Position numbers and translations under genes: made by a program. Under the pieces are notes generated by a model that saw only the letters and a list, made by a program, of their open reading frames with translations, had not been told where the DNA came from and ran no database searches. From Lentisphaerae bacterium GWF2_57_35 (lineage in GTDB: Bacteria; Verrucomicrobiota; Kiritimatiellia; CAIQIC01; GWF2-57-35), in the NCBI GenBank assembly GCA_001804865.1, contig MHBK01000024.1, positions 62,001 through 126,000 of the forward strand: a stretch of DNA of 64,000 nucleotides, in the 5' to 3' direction. This document shows positions 33,961-42,088 of this stretch, one piece after another (within the stretch, counting starts at the first letter, position 1; each line of letters begins with the position of its first letter).

Positions 33961-34239
33961 TCAAACGGGCGTCGAATTGGGAGTTGTTTTTTCTTTTCCT
34001 TTTGGCTCCTTTCCCTTGGCGGCCGTCTGCTCCCGCAGTCGTTCGGCCACAAAACGATAGAGAATGGCGGTAAAGAACCGGAAAAAGAACGCCATGATCA
34101 TCGAAACGACGCACATGGCCACGACGGCGCGCAAGATGGCGTTCAGCAAGGGCACTCCATTCATCCAGGAAAGCAGCATGGAGAGGATGAACACCAAACC
34201 GCCGATCGCGACCGCCAGTTGTCCGAGAATGGAACTCAT
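33961..34239 (-). CDS. Small membrane protein in the flagellar operon
   Basis: A 92-residue protein with two predicted transmembrane helices (about residues 5-25 and 34-60) and a basic C-terminal tail (REQTAAKGKEPKGKEK). Its start codon overlaps the flhG stop by 4 bases (ATGA). Function unknown; the location between flhG and fliA suggests a minor structural or regulatory flagellar role. Confidence 0.65.
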   Translation of the reverse strand: MSSILGQLAVAIGGLVFILSMLLSWMNGVPLLNAILRAVVAMCVVSMIMAFFFRFFTAILYRFVAERLREQTAAKGKEPKGKEKTTPNSTPV

Positions 34240-35135
34240 TCTTTGGCCAGCCCTTCCGGATTCATGCCGATTTCAGCCAGCTTGTCGAAAAACGGTTTTT
34301 GCAGACGTCCGCGGGCCCGGGCATAGCACTCGCCGGCGGCGATGAATTGCGCCAGTTCCTGCAGGCATTGCGACGGTCCGGATCTGGAGGCGTAATTCAC
34401 GACAGAGGTGCGGGCTCGAATGGCGTCGCCGACAACGGGATCGTGTACGATCACGCCGGCGACGGGAATGTCCGCGCCGAGAAATCGCTTGGTGATGCCG
34501 TTGAGCCGCGAGGCCAGCAACTCTCCTTCGTCCAGCGTCCGCACCATGTTGACCACCATCATGATTTCGGGCGGCGGCGTGTTCTGGCGCAGGACTTTGA
34601 TCAGCGAGTAGGCATCCATCAGGGAGGTCGGCTCGTTGGCGACCACGACCAACACTTCCGGGGCGGCGCCTAAAAAGGTGGTGACGCCGCGGCCGATGCC
34701 GGCGGAGGAATCGATGATGAGAAAATCGTACTGTCCCGCAAAACGGATCAAATCGGCCACAAAGACCTGCCGGCGAGCATCGCCCATATCGACCAATTCC
34801 GGCGAGCCGGCGGCGGCGGCCAGCACGGACAACCCTTTTTCGACGTGGAGGACGGCGTCTTCCAGCCGGCAGCTTCCGAAAATGACATCCTGCAGCGTAT
34901 AGGTGGGATCGACGCCCATCTGCAAGTCGACATTGGCCAGGCCCAGGTCGGCGTCCATCACCAGCACCTTGTGGTTCAAGCGCGCCAGGCTGGTAGCCAA
35001 GCCCACGGACAGCATGGTCTTGCCGACGCCGCCCTTGCCGCTTCCAATCGCGATGCAGCGCAAACGGCCCGGCGCCCGGGCCGTTTCCCGATCCGGAACG
35101 GTCATATTTCGCAGCCCCGACGCTTGATCTTCCAC
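34236..35135 (-). CDS. flhG: MinD-like ATPase FlhG (FleN)
   Basis: A 299-residue ParA/MinD-family ATPase that limits flagellar number and partners with FlhF. The deviant Walker A is GSGKGGVGKTML near residue 32, the Walker A' region is VMDADLGLANVDLQ and the later Walker B-like segment is FLIIDSSAGIG. It starts at a GTG (35135) overlapping the flhF stop by one base. No obvious N-terminal activator helix with the DQAxxLR motif is seen, although the N-terminus reads MEDQASGLR, which does match that motif loosely and would stimulate FlhF GTPase activity. Confidence 0.88.
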   Translation of the reverse strand: MEDQASGLRNMTVPDRETARAPGRLRCIAIGSGKGGVGKTMLSVGLATSLARLNHKVLVMDADLGLANVDLQMGVDPTYTLQDVIFGSCRLEDAVLHVEKGLSVLAAAAGSPELVDMGDARRQVFVADLIRFAGQYDFLIIDSSAGIGRGVTTFLGAAPEVLVVVANEPTSLMDAYSLIKVLRQNTPPPEIMMVVNMVRTLDEGELLASRLNGITKRFLGADIPVAGVIVHDPVVGDAIRARTSVVNYASRSGPSQCLQELAQFIAAGECYARARGRLQKPFFDKLAEIGMNPEGLAKE

Positions 35136-36235
35136 TATGTCTGCTCCTTGGGCGCCAGCATCTCCACCAGTTCGCTCATCTTCGCGGCGCGCAAATCCTG
35201 CGGCACGCGCTGCCCGTCGGTCACAAAAGCGATCGGACAGGTCGAACAGATTGCCGCCGTAGTCAGTAAATCAAAGTGGCGGGTTTCGTCAATCTTTGTC
35301 ACGACCAGATAATTGCAGCGGAGGATGTCGAAACAATCCATGATATCGGCCACGTTACGCCGATCCAACGTGGCGGGCAAGGTCATTAATACGGTCACCT
35401 CGCCCATTCCCTGAAGAAGGCCCCGCAAACCGATCAAGCCGGATTGATCGTAATGGTTGCGCCCCGGCGTATCCACCAGAATCACATCCTTGTCGGCAAA
35501 CGACTGGGCGGCGCGGGCCGCTTCGTTGGCGGAAAAGGCAATTCGCAGTTCCAGGCCGAGCAGCGTGGAGTATTCCTTGATTTGGTCGACGGCGGCGATC
35601 CGGAACGTGTCGGTGGTGATCAAGCCGACCTTCAACTTCTGATCCAGGCTCCAGCGGGCGGCCAGCTTGGCAAGGGTCGTCGTTTTGCCGGAGCCGGTCG
35701 GCCCGGCCAATACCACGATGTGCGGCTTGCCGTTCTTTTTCAACGGAAACGACTCTTCGACGCGCAGGCAACTGCGAACGGCATCGCGGCAGAGATCGAT
35801 CTGGTCCGGATCGAAGACATTGGCGCCGCGGTTCATGACCGCGCGGAGAAACTCGGCGTCCCAGTTGGCGGCGAATTCGGGAATGCCTTCGGCCAGGCGG
35901 GCCTGGGCGGAGCCCATGTTCTTGGCCATTTGTCCGATTTCGCCGCGCAGCCCCTGCACGGTCGCCTCCAGCTCGTCCCATTTGCGGGCCTGGTACTGCG
36001 AAAACCGCTTCAAATCCTCGCTGCGAACGGTATCGGCCTGGACGTGCTTCTCGGCGGCGCGATCTTCCACGACGGCGACGACTTCATAGGGCTCGCCGCC
36101 CAGGAAGGGCGCCAGCAAAGCGCCGGCGCCGCGGGGGCGCGTGGTGGACACCACGACCGCCTCGGGTCCCAATTCGCTTTGAATGGCCTCATACAGCTTT
36201 TCCAGCGAGTGTCCTTTATAGCGGCGTATTTTCAT
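35135..36235 (-). CDS. flhF: SRP-type GTPase FlhF
   Basis: A 366-residue flagellar-placement GTPase. The N-terminal basic domain opens MKIRRYKGHSLEKLYEAIQSELGPEAVVVSTTRPRG, typical of FlhF B domains. The G domain has G1 GPTGSGKTTTLAKLAARW, G3 VDTPGRNHYD, and the VTKIDET motif. It acts at the cell pole with FlhG to decide where flagella are built. It lies 3 bases after the flhA stop. Confidence 0.92.
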   Translation of the reverse strand: MKIRRYKGHSLEKLYEAIQSELGPEAVVVSTTRPRGAGALLAPFLGGEPYEVVAVVEDRAAEKHVQADTVRSEDLKRFSQYQARKWDELEATVQGLRGEIGQMAKNMGSAQARLAEGIPEFAANWDAEFLRAVMNRGANVFDPDQIDLCRDAVRSCLRVEESFPLKKNGKPHIVVLAGPTGSGKTTTLAKLAARWSLDQKLKVGLITTDTFRIAAVDQIKEYSTLLGLELRIAFSANEAARAAQSFADKDVILVDTPGRNHYDQSGLIGLRGLLQGMGEVTVLMTLPATLDRRNVADIMDCFDILRCNYLVVTKIDETRHFDLLTTAAICSTCPIAFVTDGQRVPQDLRAAKMSELVEMLAPKEQT

Positions 36236-36238
36236 AAA

Positions 36239-38380
36239 TTATCCGTCCAACAAGGCTTCTGCTTCGGCTCCCTTGGGAGCCGGAATCATGCTGATCATAT
36301 CCACCTGAATCGAGTCGGGCACTTCGGCAAACGAGATCACCGGCGTATCCCTGAATTCGTGCTGCGACAACTGCCGAACCTGCGGGCGTATCGACGGCGA
36401 GCACAGCAAAACAGGCTCCATCCCCCGCCGGCGGGCGCCCTCCAGCGCGTTCTTAACGCTTTCTAGCATTTCGTGGGCCACGGCCGGGCTCATGGCGGCG
36501 CCGCCTTCCTTGTGGGTGGCTTTGCGAATCAGCGATTCGAGATTCGGATGCAGGCCCAGGGCCTTCAGCGTGCCGTCGGCCATCACGTACTCGCGGCAGA
36601 TATGCCCGCCTAACGCGCGACGGCACTGTTCCACCAGCAGGGCGATGTCCTGCGTGCGGCCTGCATTATCCGACAACGTTTCCAGGATGATGGCCAAATC
36701 GCGGATGGACACCTTCTCCCGCAGGAGTCCCTGCAAAACGCGGTGAATGCCGCCCACGTTCATCTTGTTCGGAATCAGTTCCTGCACTACGGCCGAATGG
36801 GTTTGCTTGATCTGATCGATCAGGTCGTTGACGTCCTGCCGCGTGATGATGTCGGCCGCGCAACGCTTGACGACCGCCGCGAGGTGGGTCGTGACGACGC
36901 TCGCACAATCCACGACGGTCAAGCCTTTCGATTCCACGAGTTCGCGTTTGGCTTCGGGAATCCAGTAGGCCTGGAATCCGAACGCCGGCTCGCGCACCGC
37001 CACGTACCCATCCAGCTTCACATCGCCGCTGGGATCGATCGCCATCAGGGAGCCGGGGCGCACCGAACCCCGGGCCACTTCAAGGCCTCGAATCTTGATG
37101 CAATATTCCGTGTTCTTCAAATTGACGTTGTCGCGTACATTGACCGGAGGCAGCACCAAGCCCAGTTCCTCGGCAATCTGCGTCCGAACCATGCCGATGC
37201 GGTCGATGAGCTTGCCGCCCTGGTTCCGATCCACCAACGGAACCAGTCCGAACCCGATTTCCAGATCCATGGGCGAAACCGCCAGGACATTCTTGAGGCC
37301 TGCCGCCGACGAGGGCAGGGCTTCGGGCTGCTTGTCTTTGTCGCCCAGTTTCTTGGCGTCGTCGCCGCCTTTTCCGGCAATCGTATGCCGACCGCCGGGC
37401 GCCGCCTCTTCCGACGCCGGCTTAAGGCCTTTGCGCTTCATGCTATAGCCCAGACCGCCCAGCGAACCGCCCAACACCACAAACGGAATAAACGGCAACC
37501 CGGGCACGAGAGCGATCAGGGAAAGGATGCTCCCGGTGATCATCAATTGCTTGGGCCGCACGAACAACTGCTTGGCCACTTCGGTGCCGAGATCTTCATC
37601 CGCCGCCGCGCGGGTCACGAGAATACCGGCGGCCGTGGAGATGATCAGCGACGGGATCGAGGCCACCAACCCGTCGCCGACCGTCAGGATCGTATACCGG
37701 GCCAGGGATTCTCCCGCCGTCATGTCTTTCTGGAGCATGCCGATGGCAAAGCCGGCGCTGATGTTGATGATCGTGATGATCAAACCCGCCACGGCATCGC
37801 CGCGCACGAACTTGCTGGCGCCGTCCATGGCGCCGTAGAAATCGGCTTCCTTCGTCAGCTTTTTTCGACGGGCCAAGGCTTCATGCTCGTCGATCAAGCC
37901 CTGGTTCAAATCGGCATCGATGCTCATCTGCTTGCCGGGCATCGCATCCAAGGTGAACCGCGCGGACACTTCGGCAATACGGCCGGAACCCTTGGTGATG
38001 ACCATGAAATTGATGACCATCAAAATACAGAAGATCACCACGCCGACCACGTAATTGCCGCCGATGACGAAATCGCCGAAGGCCTGAATGACTTCGCCGC
38101 CGTAGGCCGTGAGCAGGACTTGACGGGTGGTGGCGACATTCAGCGAGAGCCGAAACAGGGTCAAGAGCAACAGCACCGAAGGAAAAGACGAAAACTCCAG
38201 CGGATCCTTCAGTTCGATGACGAAGACTAAAACCAGGATGCTGCTGCCAACGCTCAGAACCAACAGGATGTCCAGAAGCGGCGTCGGGATCGGGATCAGC
38301 AAGACGGCCAGGATCATCATCAACGCGCCGGCCATGATCAGGTCCGTCTGCCGGAGCTTATGTTTGATTTCTTCAGCCAT
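36239..38380 (-). CDS. flhA: Flagellar export gate protein FlhA
   Basis: A 713-residue protein with an N-terminal membrane domain of about eight helices, including the conserved FHIPEP-type region seen as FTLDAMPGKQMSIDADLNQGLIDEHEALARR. The cytoplasmic domain (about residue 330 on) binds export chaperones. It forms the nonameric ring of the flagellar type III export gate. The ATG at 38380 follows GGGGAG; the frame is open to 38395. Confidence 0.96.
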   Translation of the reverse strand: MAEEIKHKLRQTDLIMAGALMMILAVLLIPIPTPLLDILLVLSVGSSILVLVFVIELKDPLEFSSFPSVLLLLTLFRLSLNVATTRQVLLTAYGGEVIQAFGDFVIGGNYVVGVVIFCILMVINFMVITKGSGRIAEVSARFTLDAMPGKQMSIDADLNQGLIDEHEALARRKKLTKEADFYGAMDGASKFVRGDAVAGLIITIINISAGFAIGMLQKDMTAGESLARYTILTVGDGLVASIPSLIISTAAGILVTRAAADEDLGTEVAKQLFVRPKQLMITGSILSLIALVPGLPFIPFVVLGGSLGGLGYSMKRKGLKPASEEAAPGGRHTIAGKGGDDAKKLGDKDKQPEALPSSAAGLKNVLAVSPMDLEIGFGLVPLVDRNQGGKLIDRIGMVRTQIAEELGLVLPPVNVRDNVNLKNTEYCIKIRGLEVARGSVRPGSLMAIDPSGDVKLDGYVAVREPAFGFQAYWIPEAKRELVESKGLTVVDCASVVTTHLAAVVKRCAADIITRQDVNDLIDQIKQTHSAVVQELIPNKMNVGGIHRVLQGLLREKVSIRDLAIILETLSDNAGRTQDIALLVEQCRRALGGHICREYVMADGTLKALGLHPNLESLIRKATHKEGGAAMSPAVAHEMLESVKNALEGARRRGMEPVLLCSPSIRPQVRQLSQHEFRDTPVISFAEVPDSIQVDMISMIPAPKGAEAEALLDG

Positions 38381-38407
38381 TTTCGTTCTCCCCAACCGAT
38401 CGATTCA

Positions 38408-39514
38408 TTACTTTGCCGCTTCCACGACTTCGGGTTTTTGAATCACTTGATTACGAATCCGCCCCTGCCCCATTTTGTAGAGATAGGCGAGAATCTCGGC
38501 GATGACGCCGTAGAAGCGCGACGGAATCTCCTGTCCGACCTTCACGTGCTTGTACAAATCGCGGGCGACTTGCGGGCGCTCGATCACCGGAACGCCGTTT
38601 TCGCGGGCAATCCGCTTGATGCGCTGGGCCACCAGCCGCAGGCCCTTGGCGACCACTTTCGGGGCGCCCATATTCGTCGTGTCGTATTCCAGCGCCACGG
38701 CCACGTGCGTCGGATTCGTGATCACCACGCTGGCCTTCGGAATGGCCGCCATCATGCGCTGCATGCTCAGCTCGCGCATCTTCTTCATCTGGTTCTTCTT
38801 GATGACCGGGCTCGGTTCCTGCTGCTTGCGTTCGTCCTCGACTTCCTTCTTGGTCATCATCATGCCCTTTTCGTGCTGGTACTTCTTCATGCACCAGTCG
38901 AGAGCGGCAATAAAAATGAAGAGGAATATGATGACCATGACCATCTTGTAAATCAGCATTAAGGTCCATTGCAGGCCTTCCGCCGGGGATAATGCGGAAA
39001 GATGCGAAATTTCGTCCAGCCGGTTGCGCAGCATCAGGTAAATCACGAACATGACCAGAAGCGCCTTCATCAGGGACAAGAGCAGCGTCGCGACCGACTT
39101 CAGGGAAAAGAGATGCTTCAACCCGTTGACCGGATTCAGGGCGCTGAATTTCCATTCGAGGGTTTTGAGGCTGTAAAACGGACCCGTCTGCCCGATATTG
39201 GCAATGATGGTGCCGATCATCGTGGGAGCAAACACCGGCAACAGCAGGACGCCGACAAAGAGGCTGCCGGCAATAAACCACTGCTGGACCGTGTCGGCAT
39301 TCCAAACGGTCCCCAAGGGGACGCGCAGAACCTCCATATAGAGCATGCCAATCTTGTCCATGCCATGCACTACAGCATACTTGATGCCGAGGAACCCCAA
39401 AAGTAAAGCGAGCACCGTCGTGATCTCCTGCGACACGCAAACATTTCCCTTTTTGCGCTCTTCATTGCGTCGTTTGCCCGTCGCCCGCTCTGTCCTTCCG
39501 TCTTTGCCTTCCAT
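38408..39514 (-). CDS. flhB: Flagellar export switch protein FlhB
   Basis: A 368-residue protein with the basic N-terminus (RTERATGKRRNEERKKGNV), four membrane helices and a cytoplasmic domain with the autocleavage motif NPTHVAVALEYD. Cleavage between the Asn and Pro of this motif switches export from hook to filament substrates. It sits between fliR and flhA. Confidence 0.95.
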   Translation of the reverse strand: MEGKDGRTERATGKRRNEERKKGNVCVSQEITTVLALLLGFLGIKYAVVHGMDKIGMLYMEVLRVPLGTVWNADTVQQWFIAGSLFVGVLLLPVFAPTMIGTIIANIGQTGPFYSLKTLEWKFSALNPVNGLKHLFSLKSVATLLLSLMKALLVMFVIYLMLRNRLDEISHLSALSPAEGLQWTLMLIYKMVMVIIFLFIFIAALDWCMKKYQHEKGMMMTKKEVEDERKQQEPSPVIKKNQMKKMRELSMQRMMAAIPKASVVITNPTHVAVALEYDTTNMGAPKVVAKGLRLVAQRIKRIARENGVPVIERPQVARDLYKHVKVGQEIPSRFYGVIAEILAYLYKMGQGRIRNQVIQKPEVVEAAK

Positions 39515-39526
39515 GATGTCGCCTCG

Positions 39527-40300
39527 TTAAATAAGAATTCTTGCAAAGGCCTGTGTCGTCATTTCAATCAAGCGGTTGAAAAATCCGGCGCCCTCCCGAA
39601 TGGAAATGCCCAGCACGAAAAGGCCCACCGACAACCGGATGGGAAAAGAAAGGAAGAGAATGTCGAAATCCGGGGCCATCCGGGCAATCATGCCCAGGGC
39701 CGCATCGATGATCAAAATCGCCCCCATGATCGGCAGGCCGAAGCGCACCCCCCACGTGAAGATCAACGAGCCCAGCGATACGATGTATTCCAACATGCCT
39801 TCGTTCAGCCAGCTCAACGACGGCGGCACTATTTGAAAACTGACCGCCATCATTTTCAACACCACCAAATGCGTGTTGCTGATGAAAAAAAGCAAAATGA
39901 ACAGGTTCTGGATGATTTCCGAAAGGATCACATTGTTGATGCCGCTAACCGGGTCGATCGTTTCCGCCATCATCAGCGAACTGCCCCAGCCGGCGATCGT
40001 CCCGCCCATCAGACAGATGGAGATGAAGGTGTTCATGATCAGACCGACGGCATAGCCGAGGACAATCTCGCCCAACACAGCAAACAGCAGTTCGGGTACG
40101 GTGCGAAGCGACGCTGCGGCGTCGATCCAAACCGCGGGAACCATGGGAACCAGCGCCAGAGTGACCACCACGGCAATCATCACCATGATCTTCACCGGCA
40201 CCAAGACGCGCCCGTAAATCATGATGGGCATCAGGATCGCCAGCACGCGGAAAAGCGTCAGCAGATAGACCTGCGGCAAATTGCCCAATTGGATATCCAT
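39527..40300 (-). CDS. fliR: Flagellar export protein FliR
   Basis: A 257-residue polytopic membrane protein of the export gate. Typical stretches are YLLTLFRVLAILMPIM, LLFAVLGEIVLGYAVGLIMNTF, the WGSSLMMAETIDPVSG loop and NTHLVVLKMMAVSF. I use the ATG at 40300, which follows AGGAGCGAGC; the frame extends to 40321 without a better start. FliR joins FliP and FliQ in the conical export gate. Confidence 0.94.
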   Translation of the reverse strand: MDIQLGNLPQVYLLTLFRVLAILMPIMIYGRVLVPVKIMVMIAVVVTLALVPMVPAVWIDAAASLRTVPELLFAVLGEIVLGYAVGLIMNTFISICLMGGTIAGWGSSLMMAETIDPVSGINNVILSEIIQNLFILLFFISNTHLVVLKMMAVSFQIVPPSLSWLNEGMLEYIVSLGSLIFTWGVRFGLPIMGAILIIDAALGMIARMAPDFDILFLSFPIRLSVGLFVLGISIREGAGFFNRLIEMTTQAFARILI

Positions 40301-40321
40301 GCTCGCTCCTGTTTTCCGCAC

Positions 40322-40591
40322 TCAGGCATTGATTTGTCCGAACATCTGGAAAATCTGCGCAAAGAGACCGATCACGGTCTTGATCGTCCACGGCAGCGTC
40401 AACCCCACGACCACTCCGGCGACCACCACTTTCGGCACAAAGGTTAAACTGGTATCCTTGATGGAGGTGACGGTCTGCACGATATTAACGACTACGCCGA
40501 CCACGACCGAGGTCAGGAGGATGGGAGCGCTGATCTTCGCCGACGTGAAGATCACCAAATAAGCCAGGTCCATTGCCATTTCAGGCGTCAT
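40322..40591 (-). CDS. fliQ: Flagellar export protein FliQ
   Basis: An 89-residue protein, the exact family length, with two transmembrane helices and the typical start MTPEMAMDLAYLVIFTSAK. The ATG at 40591 follows GGAGGATAACGAC. It lies between fliP and fliR, as in most flagellar operons. Confidence 0.94.
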   Translation of the reverse strand: MTPEMAMDLAYLVIFTSAKISAPILLTSVVVGVVVNIVQTVTSIKDTSLTFVPKVVVAGVVVGLTLPWTIKTVIGLFAQIFQMFGQINA

Positions 40592-40605
40592 GTCGTTATC
40601 CTCCA

Positions 40606-41397
40606 CTAAAGCGAAAAGCTCGAAACCACGCCGCGAATCAGCAGCGTCCAGCCATCGGCCAGCACGAAAAACAGCAGCTTGATGGGCAGCGAAATCATCA
40701 TCGGAGGCAGCATCATCATGCCCAACGACATCAAGGAAGAGGCAATGACCAGATCGATGACCAAAAACGGCAGATAAATCAGGAAGCCCAATTGAAATGC
40801 GGTTTTCAATTCGCTGATCATAAAGGCCGGGATCAGGGCTTCCAGCGGCACTTCCTTTTTCTTGTCCTTATCGGCGCCCCGGAGTTCCACGAACAAGGCC
40901 AGTTCGGAAGCGCCCACCTGCTTTTCCATAAAGGCGCGCAACGGAGCGATCCCTTTTTGCCAGGCTTCCTGTTGGGTGATTTGCTCGGCGATATACGGCT
41001 GAATGGCGTCGGTATTGATTTTGGTCCAGATCGGCATCATGACGAAGATGGTTAAAAACAACGCCATGCCCGTAATCACTTGAGCGGGGGGCGTCTGCTG
41101 CGTCCCGAGCGCCTGCCGGAGAAAGCCGAGGACGATCAGGATGCGCGTGAAGGAGGTCGTCATGATAATAGCGGACGGCGCCAGGCTCAGGGCCGTCAAA
41201 AGCAATAAAATCCGAATGGATTGGGAAACTTCCTTCGGCGAAGTGGCGGAGTCGAATTGCACCTTCAAGCCCATAGGCATCAAGGCGGCATTCGTATCCG
41301 AGGCCAGTTCCGGAAAGGCCGCGCCGGCCGAGCCGGACAAGCCCGCCAAGCAAGCGATCAACACCCAGCAGCGAAGACGGCGGCCCAGACGGTTCAT
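40606..41397 (-). CDS. fliP: Flagellar export protein FliP
   Basis: A 263-residue protein with a cleavable signal peptide (residues 8-26) and four transmembrane helices. Conserved stretches include LSLAPSAIIMTTSFTRILIVLGFLRQALGTQQTPP, IPAFMISELKTAFQLGFLIYLPFLVIDLVIASSLMSLGMMMLPP and the SLPIKLLFFVLADGW end. The ATG at 41397 overlaps the fliO stop by 4 bases (ATGA). It forms the pentameric core of the export gate. Confidence 0.96.
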   Translation of the reverse strand: MNRLGRRLRCWVLIACLAGLSGSAGAAFPELASDTNAALMPMGLKVQFDSATSPKEVSQSIRILLLLTALSLAPSAIIMTTSFTRILIVLGFLRQALGTQQTPPAQVITGMALFLTIFVMMPIWTKINTDAIQPYIAEQITQQEAWQKGIAPLRAFMEKQVGASELALFVELRGADKDKKKEVPLEALIPAFMISELKTAFQLGFLIYLPFLVIDLVIASSLMSLGMMMLPPMMISLPIKLLFFVLADGWTLLIRGVVSSFSL

Positions 41398-41846
41398 GAT
41401 GCCGCCTCCGGCGTCGTCTCGGACGCAACGGGAGCCGCGTTCCCGAGACCCTGTAGAACGGAAAGCTGATCGTTCCCCACGCCCACCAGCAACTCCCGTC
41501 CATCCAGAGAGACCAGCAGCAGGCAGCGTTTTTGGTCGATGGCCAATCGCTCGATCACGCGCAGGCGCCGGGCGGCTTTCGCCCCCAACAAATGGCTGCC
41601 GCGGTTCTTCAGGTACCAATTGACGCCCGTCAAACCGCCCAGCACCAACGCCAGAGCCAGCAGAGATCGTCCGAGAGGGTAGTCCTGCTTGGCCGGGGAA
41701 TGAGCCGGGCGATCTTCGGGGGTAGCTTCCGATCGATCGCCCGCTTTTCCCGTGATCAAGAAACCCAGCACGATCAGAAGAAACAAACCCGCCAGAGCGA
41801 GTTTTAGATGCGTTGGATTTCTTGTTTTCATCACGCCGTTACCCAT
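41394..41846 (-). CDS. fliO: Flagellar biosynthesis protein FliO-like
   Basis: A 150-residue protein with an N-terminal hydrophobic segment, an acidic/proline linker, a transmembrane helix (LLALALVLGGLTGVNWYLKNR) and the small FliO/FliZ beta-domain: RRLRVIERLAIDQKRCLLLVSLDGRELLVGVG. FliO helps assemble the FliP ring and is the most divergent part of this operon. Initiation is uncertain: ATG codons at 41846 and 41831 both lack a clear ribosome-binding site. Confidence 0.8.
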   Translation of the reverse strand: MGNGVMKTRNPTHLKLALAGLFLLIVLGFLITGKAGDRSEATPEDRPAHSPAKQDYPLGRSLLALALVLGGLTGVNWYLKNRGSHLLGAKAARRLRVIERLAIDQKRCLLLVSLDGRELLVGVGNDQLSVLQGLGNAAPVASETTPEAAS

Positions 41847-42088
41847 AGCAGGGACGATGCCATCGATCTAATGTCCAAATTTTCAATGGGTTGCACATCA
41901 AGTCTTCCTCCGGCGCCCCGAAAACTGTAGGACTCCGCGACTTCGCCGTGGAACTTCCGACAAGCCGGTCAACGGCGCCCGCTGGCAATGAACCTGCTAA
42001 CGTTCCAAGGAAACCCAAAGTAGAAGGAAATGCCTTGATAGAAACGCTCAAGATAGACAGCCGTCCGCCGACGGTGGAAGGAAACGGC